From positions 1 through 64,000 of the forward strand of contig CAZRGZ010000005.1 of assembly GCA_964599775.1 (NCBI GenBank): a stretch of 64,000 nt of DNA, written 5' to 3'. Every line of letters starts with the position of its first letter. The stretch's first letter is position 1. A program made the position numbers and the translations under genes. This stretch comes from CAZRGZ01 sp964599775. GTDB lineage: Bacteria; Patescibacteriota; Saccharimonadia; Saccharimonadales; Saccharimonadaceae. Shown here piece after piece: positions 1 to 7,528 of the stretch. The notes under the pieces were generated by a model that made no database searches, was not told the DNA's origin, and was given only the letters and a program-made list of their open reading frames with translations.

Positions 1-630
<630 letters not shown>

Positions 631-633
631 GCT

Positions 634-674
634 CTCATGATGTATTGTTAATTTCGGTTTACAATACACATGAG
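634..674 (+). other. hairpin in the 23S-5S spacer
   Basis: CTCATG, one bulged A, then TGTATTGT (634-648) pairs with ACAATACACATGAG (661-674) around a 12-base loop, giving a 14-bp helix directly after the 23S 3' end. No T-run follows, so it does not look like an intrinsic terminator. A role in rRNA processing is inferred. Confidence 0.55.
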
Positions 675-682
675 AAAAGGGC

Positions 683-712
683 TTGACTAGTAATTGGTGT
701 TTATCATATGAT
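683..712 (+). promoter_or_regulatory. possible internal promoter before 5S
   Basis: TTGACT at 683-688 and TATGAT at 707-712 with an 18-base spacer form a sigma70-like promoter in the 23S-5S spacer, about 110 bases before 5S. It could supply 5S separately from the main rRNA transcript. Judged by motif alone. Confidence 0.4.
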
Positions 713-819
713 ATACACTAACGTCGATCTTTTACAATCCGTGCAAACTGGACATCGAAGTGTGATATGCTAAGAATATAGGAGAGGTAGCTATATGGAA
801 GACCTTTAATGCATGCTAC

Positions 820-932
<113 letters not shown>

Positions 933-934
933 AT

Positions 935-966
935 AAAAAAGACTTCCGAATAGGAAGTCTTTTTTC
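935..966 (+). terminator. intrinsic terminator of the rRNA operon
   Basis: AAAAAAGACTTCC and GGAAGTCTTTTTT form a 13-bp stem with a 5-base loop and a terminal T-run, just after 5S. Confidence 0.92.
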
Positions 967-1019
967 TTGTCGCGACAACTTACATCATACAATTCTTGTA
1001 GGCACATGTAATATCCAAG

Positions 1020-1056
1020 AAAAAACGACCCATCTCGCAGCGTGGGTCGTTTTTTA
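1020..1056 (+). terminator. second intrinsic terminator
   Basis: AAAAACGACCCA and TGGGTCGTTTTT pair around a 10-base loop, with a T-run. It is the second terminator within 90 bases of 5S and isolates the next gene from rRNA read-through. The A-rich 5' arm means it could also act on the minus strand. Between here and the promoter at 1170 I see no gene. Confidence 0.85.
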
Positions 1057-1169
1057 TTAGCTTCTTCACGGAAGGAAGCCAGTTCAGTCGTTAGGGACTA
1101 ATACAATAATATCGCATCGTAAGCATAAGTGCAAGTACTTTTTTACAATATAATGTGCTAATGTAAATA

Positions 1170-1198
1170 TTGACAAAAAGCATAAACAATGTTAGTAT
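1170..1198 (+). promoter_or_regulatory. strong promoter of the KGG gene
   Basis: A perfect -35 box TTGACA (1170-1175), a 17-base spacer and TAGTAT (1193-1198). The predicted transcript starts near 1205 and leaves a leader of about 40 bases with AAGAGGAGA before the ATG at 1245. Confidence 0.8.
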
Positions 1199-1244
1199 AG
1201 AACCATACACATATCACGTGTGAGGTAATAAGAGGAGATTATTT

Positions 1245-1508
1245 ATGGCAGGAACGAGACAAGGCGGCTTGAAGGCTGCTGCAAAGAATTTAGCACGCGA
1301 CAAGGACTTTTATGCCAAAATTGGTGCCAAAGGTGGTCGCAATGGACGAACGGGTGGCTTCGCGGCAAATCCCGACTTAGCACGTATTGCTGGCGCCAAA
1401 GGTGGTCGTATTAGTCGTCGTACAGCAAAAACAACAAGTGACGATGCAATTGCAACACAAATTGCGAATGACACACAGATCAAAAGCGCAGCTCAAGCTG
1501 ACGCATAA
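1245..1508 (+). CDS. KGG-repeat stress-type protein
   Basis: An 87-residue hydrophilic protein with the glycine-rich repeats of the KGG/con-10 family: RQGGLKAA near residue 5, IGAKGGRNG near 27, and IAGAKGGRIS near 48. Relatives such as GsiB and other KGG proteins are small, disordered, stress-induced proteins in many bacteria. The C-terminal third is polar and lacks repeats. The ATG is preceded by AGAGGAGA and a near-consensus promoter, so the gene is probably strongly expressed as a single unit. A molecular role cannot be read from the sequence; desiccation or stress protection is the usual proposal for the family. Confidence 0.82.
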   Translation: MAGTRQGGLKAAAKNLARDKDFYAKIGAKGGRNGRTGGFAANPDLARIAGAKGGRISRRTAKTTSDDAIATQIANDTQIKSAAQADA

Positions 1509-1518
1509 TGGTGAAAAA

Positions 1519-2004
1519 CTAAAGCTTAAAACGACGTAGTTCACAAATACGTGCCTCGTTGGCACGCCACTGGCCCCCACAAGCTAAACACTTGTAGGGG
1601 CCAGTTTTGGTTTGCACACCGTTACTATCACATTCGGGACATGTGCTTCGAGCGTGGAGCCAGCAGCGATAGCTTTCAAGTGCGTCTTCTATCGAATCGG
1701 TTGGTACGATAACGTTGTATTTTGGCGCCAATATTGTTTGAGCGTGTGTCCAGGCATCTCGCTCCATCTGGACGAGCTCAATATCGTAAATATAGCGATC
1801 GTGTTCCAATACTGCATGAGACACCTCATGTAGCAGTTTAGGCACGTCGAGCGCGGAGGTGGAGTCACTATAGCGATAATGCACTGTAGCATGGCTTGGC
1901 GACCACCAGAACGTCTCTGCTGGGGTGAAGGTAATATGGGGGTAGTCTTTGATAAGTTTATGTAGCAGCGGATGGGTTTTCACTGGCATATTGGTAACAT
2001 CCAT
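1519..2004 (-). CDS. putative zinc metallopeptidase with C-terminal zinc ribbon
   Basis: A 161-residue protein with a gluzincin-like motif HEVSHAVLEH (HExxH at residues 59-63) in the SprT/ImmA style, followed in the last 45 residues by a CPEC...CLACGG pair that should bind zinc. SprT-like proteases have this HExxH plus zinc-ribbon order, but overall similarity cannot be confirmed by eye. The start at 2004 follows GAAGAGG about ten bases upstream. It overlaps the 3' end of the upstream ROK kinase by 47 bases, so the two are probably co-transcribed. Function in vivo is unknown. Confidence 0.72.
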   Translation of the reverse strand: MDVTNMPVKTHPLLHKLIKDYPHITFTPAETFWWSPSHATVHYRYSDSTSALDVPKLLHEVSHAVLEHDRYIYDIELVQMERDAWTHAQTILAPKYNVIVPTDSIEDALESYRCWLHARSTCPECDSNGVQTKTGPYKCLACGGQWRANEARICELRRFKL

Positions 2005-2773
2005 AAATGACTGCCTCTTCGGGGTGGAATGCTTGAACGATTTTTGGGAAAATAATATGTTCGGAAAGTTTCTCTTTTAAAAAACGCTCTAAATACATAG
2101 AGTATCGGTCAAAGTATGACCCAATGCTACCTCCTATGACAATAGTGTCGGGCTGAGTGAGAGGAATGATTGCAAGGAAACCGCAGCCAAGCCTTTGGTA
2201 GACGTACTCTTCCCATGTATCGTTATCGTGAACGTCGCGAGCAAACTTGCCATAGGTTTCATAAAAGGCTCGACCGGAGCCAAAGTGTTCCCATTGTTGA
2301 TACTGACCGTTAAATTCAAGCACCATCCGGCCACCCTCGCTATTGCTCAACTGTGGCTCTATTGCGCCATTATGTATAAAACCGGTACCTATGCCAGTAC
2401 TTACAGTAATGTAAAGGCATTTTTCTGGTAGTGGCGATAGTGCATGTGCTTGAGCCAGCCCGGCTAAGTTCGCGTCGTTTTCAATCCATACTGGGACGTT
2501 GAGATGCTGTTTAATATCTTTTGCTATATCAAAATTATGCCAGTCAAGATTCCCGCACCATATAGCGATATTATCTTTGACAATACCAGGTACGGCAATA
2601 CTGATACCGCTGATTTCGTTCGTATCGTAATGGGAAGAGATAGTTTCAGTTAGTTTTTCAATGTATTTACGGGGGTCTTTAGGGGTGGGAAAGCGAAGCC
2701 TCTCACCTGGTGTTCCATTAGTGAAGCTAGTAACGAGTGTTTTTGTTCCCCCTGTATCCACAGCTATGAGCAT
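1958..2773 (-). CDS. ROK-family sugar kinase-like protein
   Basis: A 271-residue ASKHA-fold protein. The N-terminus MLIAVDTGGTKT is the phosphate-1 motif, VSTGIGTG near residue 125 is phosphate-2, and IVIGGSIG near 222 is the adenosine motif. ROK enzymes phosphorylate glucose or other hexoses or act as regulators. The usual ROK zinc cluster (CGCGxxGC) and the ExGH motif are not evident; SNSEGGRMVLEF occupies the ExGH position, so substrate and even activity are uncertain. The gene precedes the metallopeptidase-like gene on the minus strand and diverges from the LPxTG gene, with 85 bases between start codons. Confidence 0.75.
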   Translation of the reverse strand: MLIAVDTGGTKTLVTSFTNGTPGERLRFPTPKDPRKYIEKLTETISSHYDTNEISGISIAVPGIVKDNIAIWCGNLDWHNFDIAKDIKQHLNVPVWIENDANLAGLAQAHALSPLPEKCLYITVSTGIGTGFIHNGAIEPQLSNSEGGRMVLEFNGQYQQWEHFGSGRAFYETYGKFARDVHDNDTWEEYVYQRLGCGFLAIIPLTQPDTIVIGGSIGSYFDRYSMYLERFLKEKLSEHIIFPKIVQAFHPEEAVIYGCYQYASENPSAAT

Positions 2774-2798
2774 ATGTTCAGTTTATCATAAAGTCTTT

Positions 2799-2828
2799 TT
2801 GCGTTAAAAGGGGATTTCTTGATATACT
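2799..2828 (+). promoter_or_regulatory. promoter of the LPxTG-like gene (extended -10)
   Basis: TATACT at 2823-2828 is preceded by TGA, giving an extended -10 element. A weak -35 (TTGCGT, 2799-2804) sits 18 bases upstream. It lies in the divergent region shared with the ROK gene. Confidence 0.6.
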
Positions 2829-2858
2829 ATAGACCAGACAGTTGAGACAGGGAGTAAG

Positions 2859-3377
2859 ATGGCAAAGATAGACCAATCAACAAGGCGTGGAAGATTAACA
2901 GTCGTTTTCATCGGGGGAATTATTTTATTTGGTGGTCTCACATTGTTTGGCTTTTACTTGAGTCAGCAACGTCAACACCAACTTGAAGCTGGACAGGATG
3001 AACCAACACAGGTGGCGACTCTTGAGGATATGGAGGGCGCAAATGAGGAAGTAGCTGAAAATTCCCAAGGAGAAGCACCCAAAGAGGAGTCCACAGAGGC
3101 ACCGCAAGTAAGTAATGAAGAAGATGAGGACCCTGAACAACAAGTTGCAACAACCGGTCCATCAGCGTCACAGCCAAACGATGAAACAAATTCAGAAACT
3201 TCGCAGCTACCATCAACAGGCCCTTCGCAAGCAGGAGCGGCTCCAGCAGAGTTACCGGCAACTGGGCCAGAAACTTTTTGGATAGTGGCTATCGTGGGTG
3301 TACTTATTGCTGGCTATTTAGGTTTTGAATATCGACGTTCTCGTCTGGCCTTTGAACGTGCAGCGCTACGCAAATAG
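2859..3377 (+). CDS. membrane-anchored surface protein with LPxTG-like motifs
   Basis: A 172-residue protein with a short basic N-terminus, a transmembrane segment at about residues 14-32, and a long acidic stretch rich in Glu, Gln, Ser and Pro. It then has two related motifs, LPSTGP (about 117-122) and LPATGP (about 131-136). The second is followed by a hydrophobic helix and a basic tail (EYRRSRLAFERAALRK), which is the order of a sortase sorting signal. The tail is longer than in classical substrates and the N-terminal helix has no obvious cleavage site, so it may instead be a two-pass membrane protein. No sortase gene is visible here. GGGAG precedes the ATG. Confidence 0.65.
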   Translation: MAKIDQSTRRGRLTVVFIGGIILFGGLTLFGFYLSQQRQHQLEAGQDEPTQVATLEDMEGANEEVAENSQGEAPKEESTEAPQVSNEEDEDPEQQVATTGPSASQPNDETNSETSQLPSTGPSQAGAAPAELPATGPETFWIVAIVGVLIAGYLGFEYRRSRLAFERAALRK

Positions 3378-3383
3378 CTCTCT

Positions 3384-3412
3384 TTGACTTATCTGATGTA
3401 ACAGGGTACAAT
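3384..3412 (+). promoter_or_regulatory. promoter of the S1 gene
   Basis: TTGACT (3384-3389), a 17-base spacer and TACAAT (3407-3412), just after the stop of the LPxTG-like gene. It predicts a leader of about 75 bases. Confidence 0.78.
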
Positions 3413-3425
3413 AAGAAGTAGTCTT

Positions 3426-3460
3426 GAAAGGTGTGCTGGCTCCCTTGGTATACCTTTCTG
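3426..3460 (+). promoter_or_regulatory. 5' leader hairpin before ribosomal protein S1
   Basis: GAAAGGT and ACCTTTC form a perfect 7-bp stem within the S1 leader, ahead of the AAAGGAG ribosome binding site at 3475-3481. Leaders of ribosomal protein genes often carry autoregulatory structures; this role is inferred from position only. Confidence 0.35.
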
Positions 3461-3493
3461 GAAATATCATTATGAAAGGAGTCTTGTAAAGAC

Positions 3494-4558
3494 ATGGCAA
3501 AAGCCACAATGACAATGGATGACCTCTTGAAAGAAGAGGACGTAAAGCAGCTCACTCAAGGTGAGACAGTAGAGGGTACCGTGCTCTCGATGCGTAAGCA
3601 CGAAGCACTGATTGATCTCGGCCCGCTGGGCGTTGGCCTAGTGCCACGTCGCGAAATTGGATTTTCGCGTAATATTAAGGAAGGTGACACCGTTACTGCA
3701 AGTGTTGTTGACGCTGAACTTGAGAATGGTTATTCACTCTTAAGCCTTCGTAAAGCCGCCAAAGATCGTGGCTGGGATGAAGTGAGTCGTTTGGCTGATG
3801 CTGGAGACATTGTTGCAGTTACTCCTTACGATGCGAACCGTGGCGGTCTACTTATTGAGTACGAAGGCGTTCGTGGTTTCCTTCCCGTTAGCCAGTTAAG
3901 TGCCGAACATTATCCACGTGTGGGTGGTGCTGATAAAGATGAAATCTTACAGCGCCTTAATTCGTTGGTAGGGAAGTCTATCAAGGTGCGCATTCTTGAT
4001 GTGGACCGCAAAGCAAATAAGCTAATCTTCAGCGAAAAAGAGGCAGTAAAAGAAGGTCTCGCTGAACGCTTTGAGAAATTGACGGTAGGCGATAAAGTGA
4101 CCGGTGTAGTGACTGGTGTAGTGGATTTTGGTGTATTTGTGAATGTTGAAGGAATTGAAGGCCTTGTTCACATCAGTGAGATTAGCTGGGAGCGAGTCAA
4201 CAATCCAAGCGACTATGTAAAAGTCGGGCAAACAATTGAAGCAAAAATTATCGCTATAGATAAAGACCGCCTAAGCCTGAGTATGAAACAGCTTAGTGAA
4301 GACCCATGGCTTAAAGAGGTTGACCAGTTTAAGAAAGGTGATGTTGTAGAAGGTACGGTTACTCGTATTACACCTTTTGGCGCTTTTGTGCAGATTAGTC
4401 CAGCAGTCGAAGCATTGGTACACATAAGTGAGCTAGGCGAAGGCGATGAAGCTGATCCTGAGAAGATCTTTAAGCTCAATGAGCGAAAAGAATTCAAGGT
4501 GCTGGATGTGGATAAGGAAAACCGCAAAATATCATTGAGTCTCACAGGCAAAAAATAG
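3494..4558 (+). CDS. rpsA: 30S ribosomal protein S1 (four S1 domains)
   Basis: A 354-residue protein made of four S1 (OB-fold) RNA-binding domains, at roughly residues 20-88, 105-178, 195-263 and 280-352. Domains 3 and 4 have the classic pattern GxVxxxxxFGxFVxxxxxxEGLVHISE. It is shorter than the six-domain E. coli S1 and resembles the four-domain forms of Actinobacteria and CPR. It binds mRNA on the 30S subunit and helps initiation. The ATG has AAAGGAG 12 bases upstream. Downstream is infB, so the two initiation genes lie together. Confidence 0.93.
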   Translation: MAKATMTMDDLLKEEDVKQLTQGETVEGTVLSMRKHEALIDLGPLGVGLVPRREIGFSRNIKEGDTVTASVVDAELENGYSLLSLRKAAKDRGWDEVSRLADAGDIVAVTPYDANRGGLLIEYEGVRGFLPVSQLSAEHYPRVGGADKDEILQRLNSLVGKSIKVRILDVDRKANKLIFSEKEAVKEGLAERFEKLTVGDKVTGVVTGVVDFGVFVNVEGIEGLVHISEISWERVNNPSDYVKVGQTIEAKIIAIDKDRLSLSMKQLSEDPWLKEVDQFKKGDVVEGTVTRITPFGAFVQISPAVEALVHISELGEGDEADPEKIFKLNERKEFKVLDVDKENRKISLSLTGKK

Positions 4559-4609
4559 TATGAAAAACTAATATCGCCGCCCGTATCAGGTGGCAGAAAG
4601 GAAGCTTAG

Positions 4610-6373
4610 ATGGCTGAAAAGATACTGACAGTCCCTGATGCGATTACTGTTGGCGAGCTAGCCGAAAAGCTTGGCCTACCAGTAACCACACTGGTAGGTG
4701 AGCTTTTTAAAAATGGAATTGCGGCAACTGTTAATCAGCGAATTGACTTTGAGACAGCTCAAATTATTGTTGAAGAGCTGAATTTAGACGTCTTGCTAGA
4801 GAAAAAGGGAGCCGAAGAGGCGACTATCAAAAGTGAACGTGAGTTGAGCGAAAATGCTGCAGAAAGGCCACCCATCGTTGCTGTCATGGGACATGTTGAT
4901 CATGGTAAAACAAGCCTACTTGATGCCATTTTAGACACCACAGTAGTGAGCGATGAGGCGGGAGGTATTACCCAACATATAAGCGCCTACCAAACGGTAC
5001 GTAATAATCGTTCAATAACGCTTTTAGACACGCCTGGCCATGAAGCTTTCGGTGCTTTGCGTCAACATGGCGCTGCATTAACTGATGTGGTGATAATTGT
5101 GGTGGCTGCTGATGATGGTGTGAAGCCACAAACTGTTGAGGCAATTAAGTTTGCCCAGGCAGCTAACGCAAAAATGGTGATTGCCATCAATAAAATGGAC
5201 AAAGAAACAGCTGACGCCAACCGTGTGAAGGCGCAGCTTGCCAGTGAGCACAATTTGAACCCTGAAGAATGGGGTGGCGATACTATTATGGTAGAGGTGA
5301 GCGCAAAGACAGGGCAAAATATCGATAAGCTCCTCGATATGGTACTACTAGTTGCTGATATGGAAGAGCTAAAGGCTGAGGTAGAGGTTCCAGCCGAGGG
5401 CTTAGTGATCGAATCGCACATGGAACAAGGGCGTGGGCCGGTTGTAAGCATGTTAGTTGAGCATGGTGTACTAAAAGTAGGCTCGTACCTTGTGGCGGGA
5501 GGCGCCTACGGGAAAGTTCGTACTCTACTGGATTATGCAGGACGGCCACTAAAAGAGGCTGGGCCATCGACACCTGCAACGATTACTGGGCTAAAGGAAT
5601 TGCCCCAATTTGGTGATCGTTTTGAGGCCGTGAAGAATGAAAAGATAGCGCGTGCTGAAGCAGAGAAGTTTCGGCTAGAAGCCGAACGGAGTGCTGCGAC
5701 AACAAATGTGACAAGCTCTGATCTTTTACGTATGATGAACAAGCAAAAAGATGTGCAAGAAGTGAACGTTATTGTAAGAGCTGATGTGCAAGGTTCACTT
5801 ACCTCTGTCCTTGATAGTCTTCGATTACTAGAGACTGATGAGTTGAATGTACGGGTAATCAGCTCTGGTGTAGGTAATATCACCGAAAATGATGTGCGTT
5901 CCGCACACAATAGTGACGCTATTATCTACGGTTTTAATGTTCAACTGTCTCCTGCTGTAAAACGGCTTGCGATCCGTGATAAGGTTTCTGTACGCATGTT
6001 TAAGGTGATTTATGAGTTGTTGGATGATGTAAAGAAAGCTATGGAAGAATTGCTAAGTCCAGAAGTAGTAGAAACTGATTTGGGCCAGCTGACAATTAAA
6101 GGTGTTTTTCGCACAACTAAAGACGAAATCATTTGTGGCGGCGAAGTGACAAAAGGGAAGGTAATGCCAAATGTGTTGGCGCGTGTGAAACGTGGTGATG
6201 AGCAAGTCGCTGAAGTTGAGGTGAAACAAGTTCAACGCCAACAGCAAGAAGCCAAAGAAGTATTTGAAGGTGAAATGTGTGGATTAAACCTAAAAACCCA
6301 AGGGAAATTAGCACTTGAAGAAGGTGATAAACTTGAGTTCTTTACTCGTGAGCTGAAAAAACGCACCTTATAG
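4610..6373 (+). CDS. infB: translation initiation factor IF-2
   Basis: A 587-residue GTPase that places fMet-tRNA on the 30S subunit and promotes 70S joining. The G domain shows G1 GHVDHGKT (residues 94-101), G3 DTPGHE (about 140-145) and G4 NKMD (about 194-197), followed by domain II and the C-terminal IF-2 domains. The N-terminal extension is about 85 residues against several hundred in E. coli, as usual in reduced genomes, and holds only the small IF2-N fold. AAAGGAAGC precedes the ATG. Downstream genes are separated by their own promoter, and the common nusA/rbfA neighbours are absent. Confidence 0.97.
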   Translation: MAEKILTVPDAITVGELAEKLGLPVTTLVGELFKNGIAATVNQRIDFETAQIIVEELNLDVLLEKKGAEEATIKSERELSENAAERPPIVAVMGHVDHGKTSLLDAILDTTVVSDEAGGITQHISAYQTVRNNRSITLLDTPGHEAFGALRQHGAALTDVVIIVVAADDGVKPQTVEAIKFAQAANAKMVIAINKMDKETADANRVKAQLASEHNLNPEEWGGDTIMVEVSAKTGQNIDKLLDMVLLVADMEELKAEVEVPAEGLVIESHMEQGRGPVVSMLVEHGVLKVGSYLVAGGAYGKVRTLLDYAGRPLKEAGPSTPATITGLKELPQFGDRFEAVKNEKIARAEAEKFRLEAERSAATTNVTSSDLLRMMNKQKDVQEVNVIVRADVQGSLTSVLDSLRLLETDELNVRVISSGVGNITENDVRSAHNSDAIIYGFNVQLSPAVKRLAIRDKVSVRMFKVIYELLDDVKKAMEELLSPEVVETDLGQLTIKGVFRTTKDEIICGGEVTKGKVMPNVLARVKRGDEQVAEVEVKQVQRQQQEAKEVFEGEMCGLNLKTQGKLALEEGDKLEFFTRELKKRTL

Positions 6374-6392
6374 TGTATGATAAAGATAGGGC

Positions 6393-6421
6393 TTGCATTT
6401 TTTACATTTTTATGATAATAT
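6393..6421 (+). promoter_or_regulatory. promoter of the three-gene cluster behind infB
   Basis: TTGCAT (6393-6398), 17 bases, TAATAT (6416-6421), with TGA directly before the -10 box. The start codon is at 6454 with AGGA upstream. Confidence 0.65.
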
Positions 6422-6453
6422 TTCATAAAGTGAAGTAATTAGGAAACATAAAT

Positions 6454-7515
6454 ATGTCAGCAGAACGTACGCCTTCAGCCTTCGATGAAGCAAGAAAAAG
6501 AAAAGAAGAGGCAGAACGTCGTGAAGAATTTGAAAAAGTGCAAGGAGCACTAGATCTCCATGACCTATCTGATGAGGATCGAGAAGCATATGAAAGCTAC
6601 CAGGCGTATCTTGAGCAGCGTCCTGAAACAGAAGCGGAAGCCGCTGAATTAAACGCACACTACCTAACCGACCGTGCACAGCGAGAACAAGAAGAGTTAT
6701 TTGCTCATCCCGAAGAGAAAGATACACGTTTTGAGGGTATGTCTTTAACCGATATTGCCAGGGAAGCAGATAGAGCCTTAAAGCAGTCAGATGTAACAAC
6801 AGCAATGGATGCAAGTCATGCATTGGATGATCGGCTTCATGAATTAGCTACAAAGTATGGCTGGTCAGATGAAAAGCTAGCGAAGCAAAAAGAACGATTA
6901 GAGAAGTTCTATGATGCTGATAAAGTACATGAGATTGAGGAGCGTGCACTACAGAAGAGGGAGGAGCGAGAAAAGCGTGATGAGTCCTATAGGCGAGAGC
7001 AGATAAAGAAATTTCAAGAAGTCGAGCATGAACGGCGAGTACGGGGAGATGAATCAAAACAAGGTATCACGCCTGAAGATATTGTTCCGTACACTGAGTC
7101 ACACCAATTCGAAAAGAAGCCTGAAGTCGATGAAGACGCCGAAGCGTATAGAGCTGCAGATGAAAAAAGGCAACAACTAGAGGGTGACATTAATAGATTG
7201 AACAGTAATACTCCAGAGCCGGGTTACTCAGCTCCTGTCCCCGCGCCATCTAGTGAAGGGCAGCCAACTTGGGACCCTTTAGATAATGAATACTCACCGT
7301 CGCCTCCAGGGTCTAATGTCAGGACATTTGTGCCTTCCGGAAGCGGTTCGGAAGGTGCACCTTCGTTTGGTGTGGGTCCAGAAGGCGGCAGTTATTCTGA
7401 TCGATCAGTAATACCAGGGTTGAGGGAAGCAGATAATCCGCCCCCTACTCCAAGCAGTTCATCTCCACAAAAAAAAAGAAAACCATGGTGGCGTCGCCGT
7501 AGAAATAAGCAATAG
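6454..7515 (+). CDS. charged coiled-coil protein of unknown function
   Basis: A 353-residue protein that I do not recognise. Residues 1 to about 245 are extremely rich in Glu, Arg, Lys and Asp, with long helical runs likely to form coiled coils. Residues about 250-335 are Pro, Ser and Gly rich and low in complexity. The end is strongly basic (KKRKPWWRRRRNKQ). It has no signal peptide or membrane helix, so it is probably cytoplasmic, perhaps binding nucleic acid or membrane through the basic tail. It is first in a unit with the 745-residue and DUF5663 proteins. Confidence 0.7.
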   Translation: MSAERTPSAFDEARKRKEEAERREEFEKVQGALDLHDLSDEDREAYESYQAYLEQRPETEAEAAELNAHYLTDRAQREQEELFAHPEEKDTRFEGMSLTDIAREADRALKQSDVTTAMDASHALDDRLHELATKYGWSDEKLAKQKERLEKFYDADKVHEIEERALQKREEREKRDESYRREQIKKFQEVEHERRVRGDESKQGITPEDIVPYTESHQFEKKPEVDEDAEAYRAADEKRQQLEGDINRLNSNTPEPGYSAPVPAPSSEGQPTWDPLDNEYSPSPPGSNVRTFVPSGSGSEGAPSFGVGPEGGSYSDRSVIPGLREADNPPPTPSSSSPQKKRKPWWRRRRNKQ

Positions 7516-7528
7516 CTAATGGTAAAAG

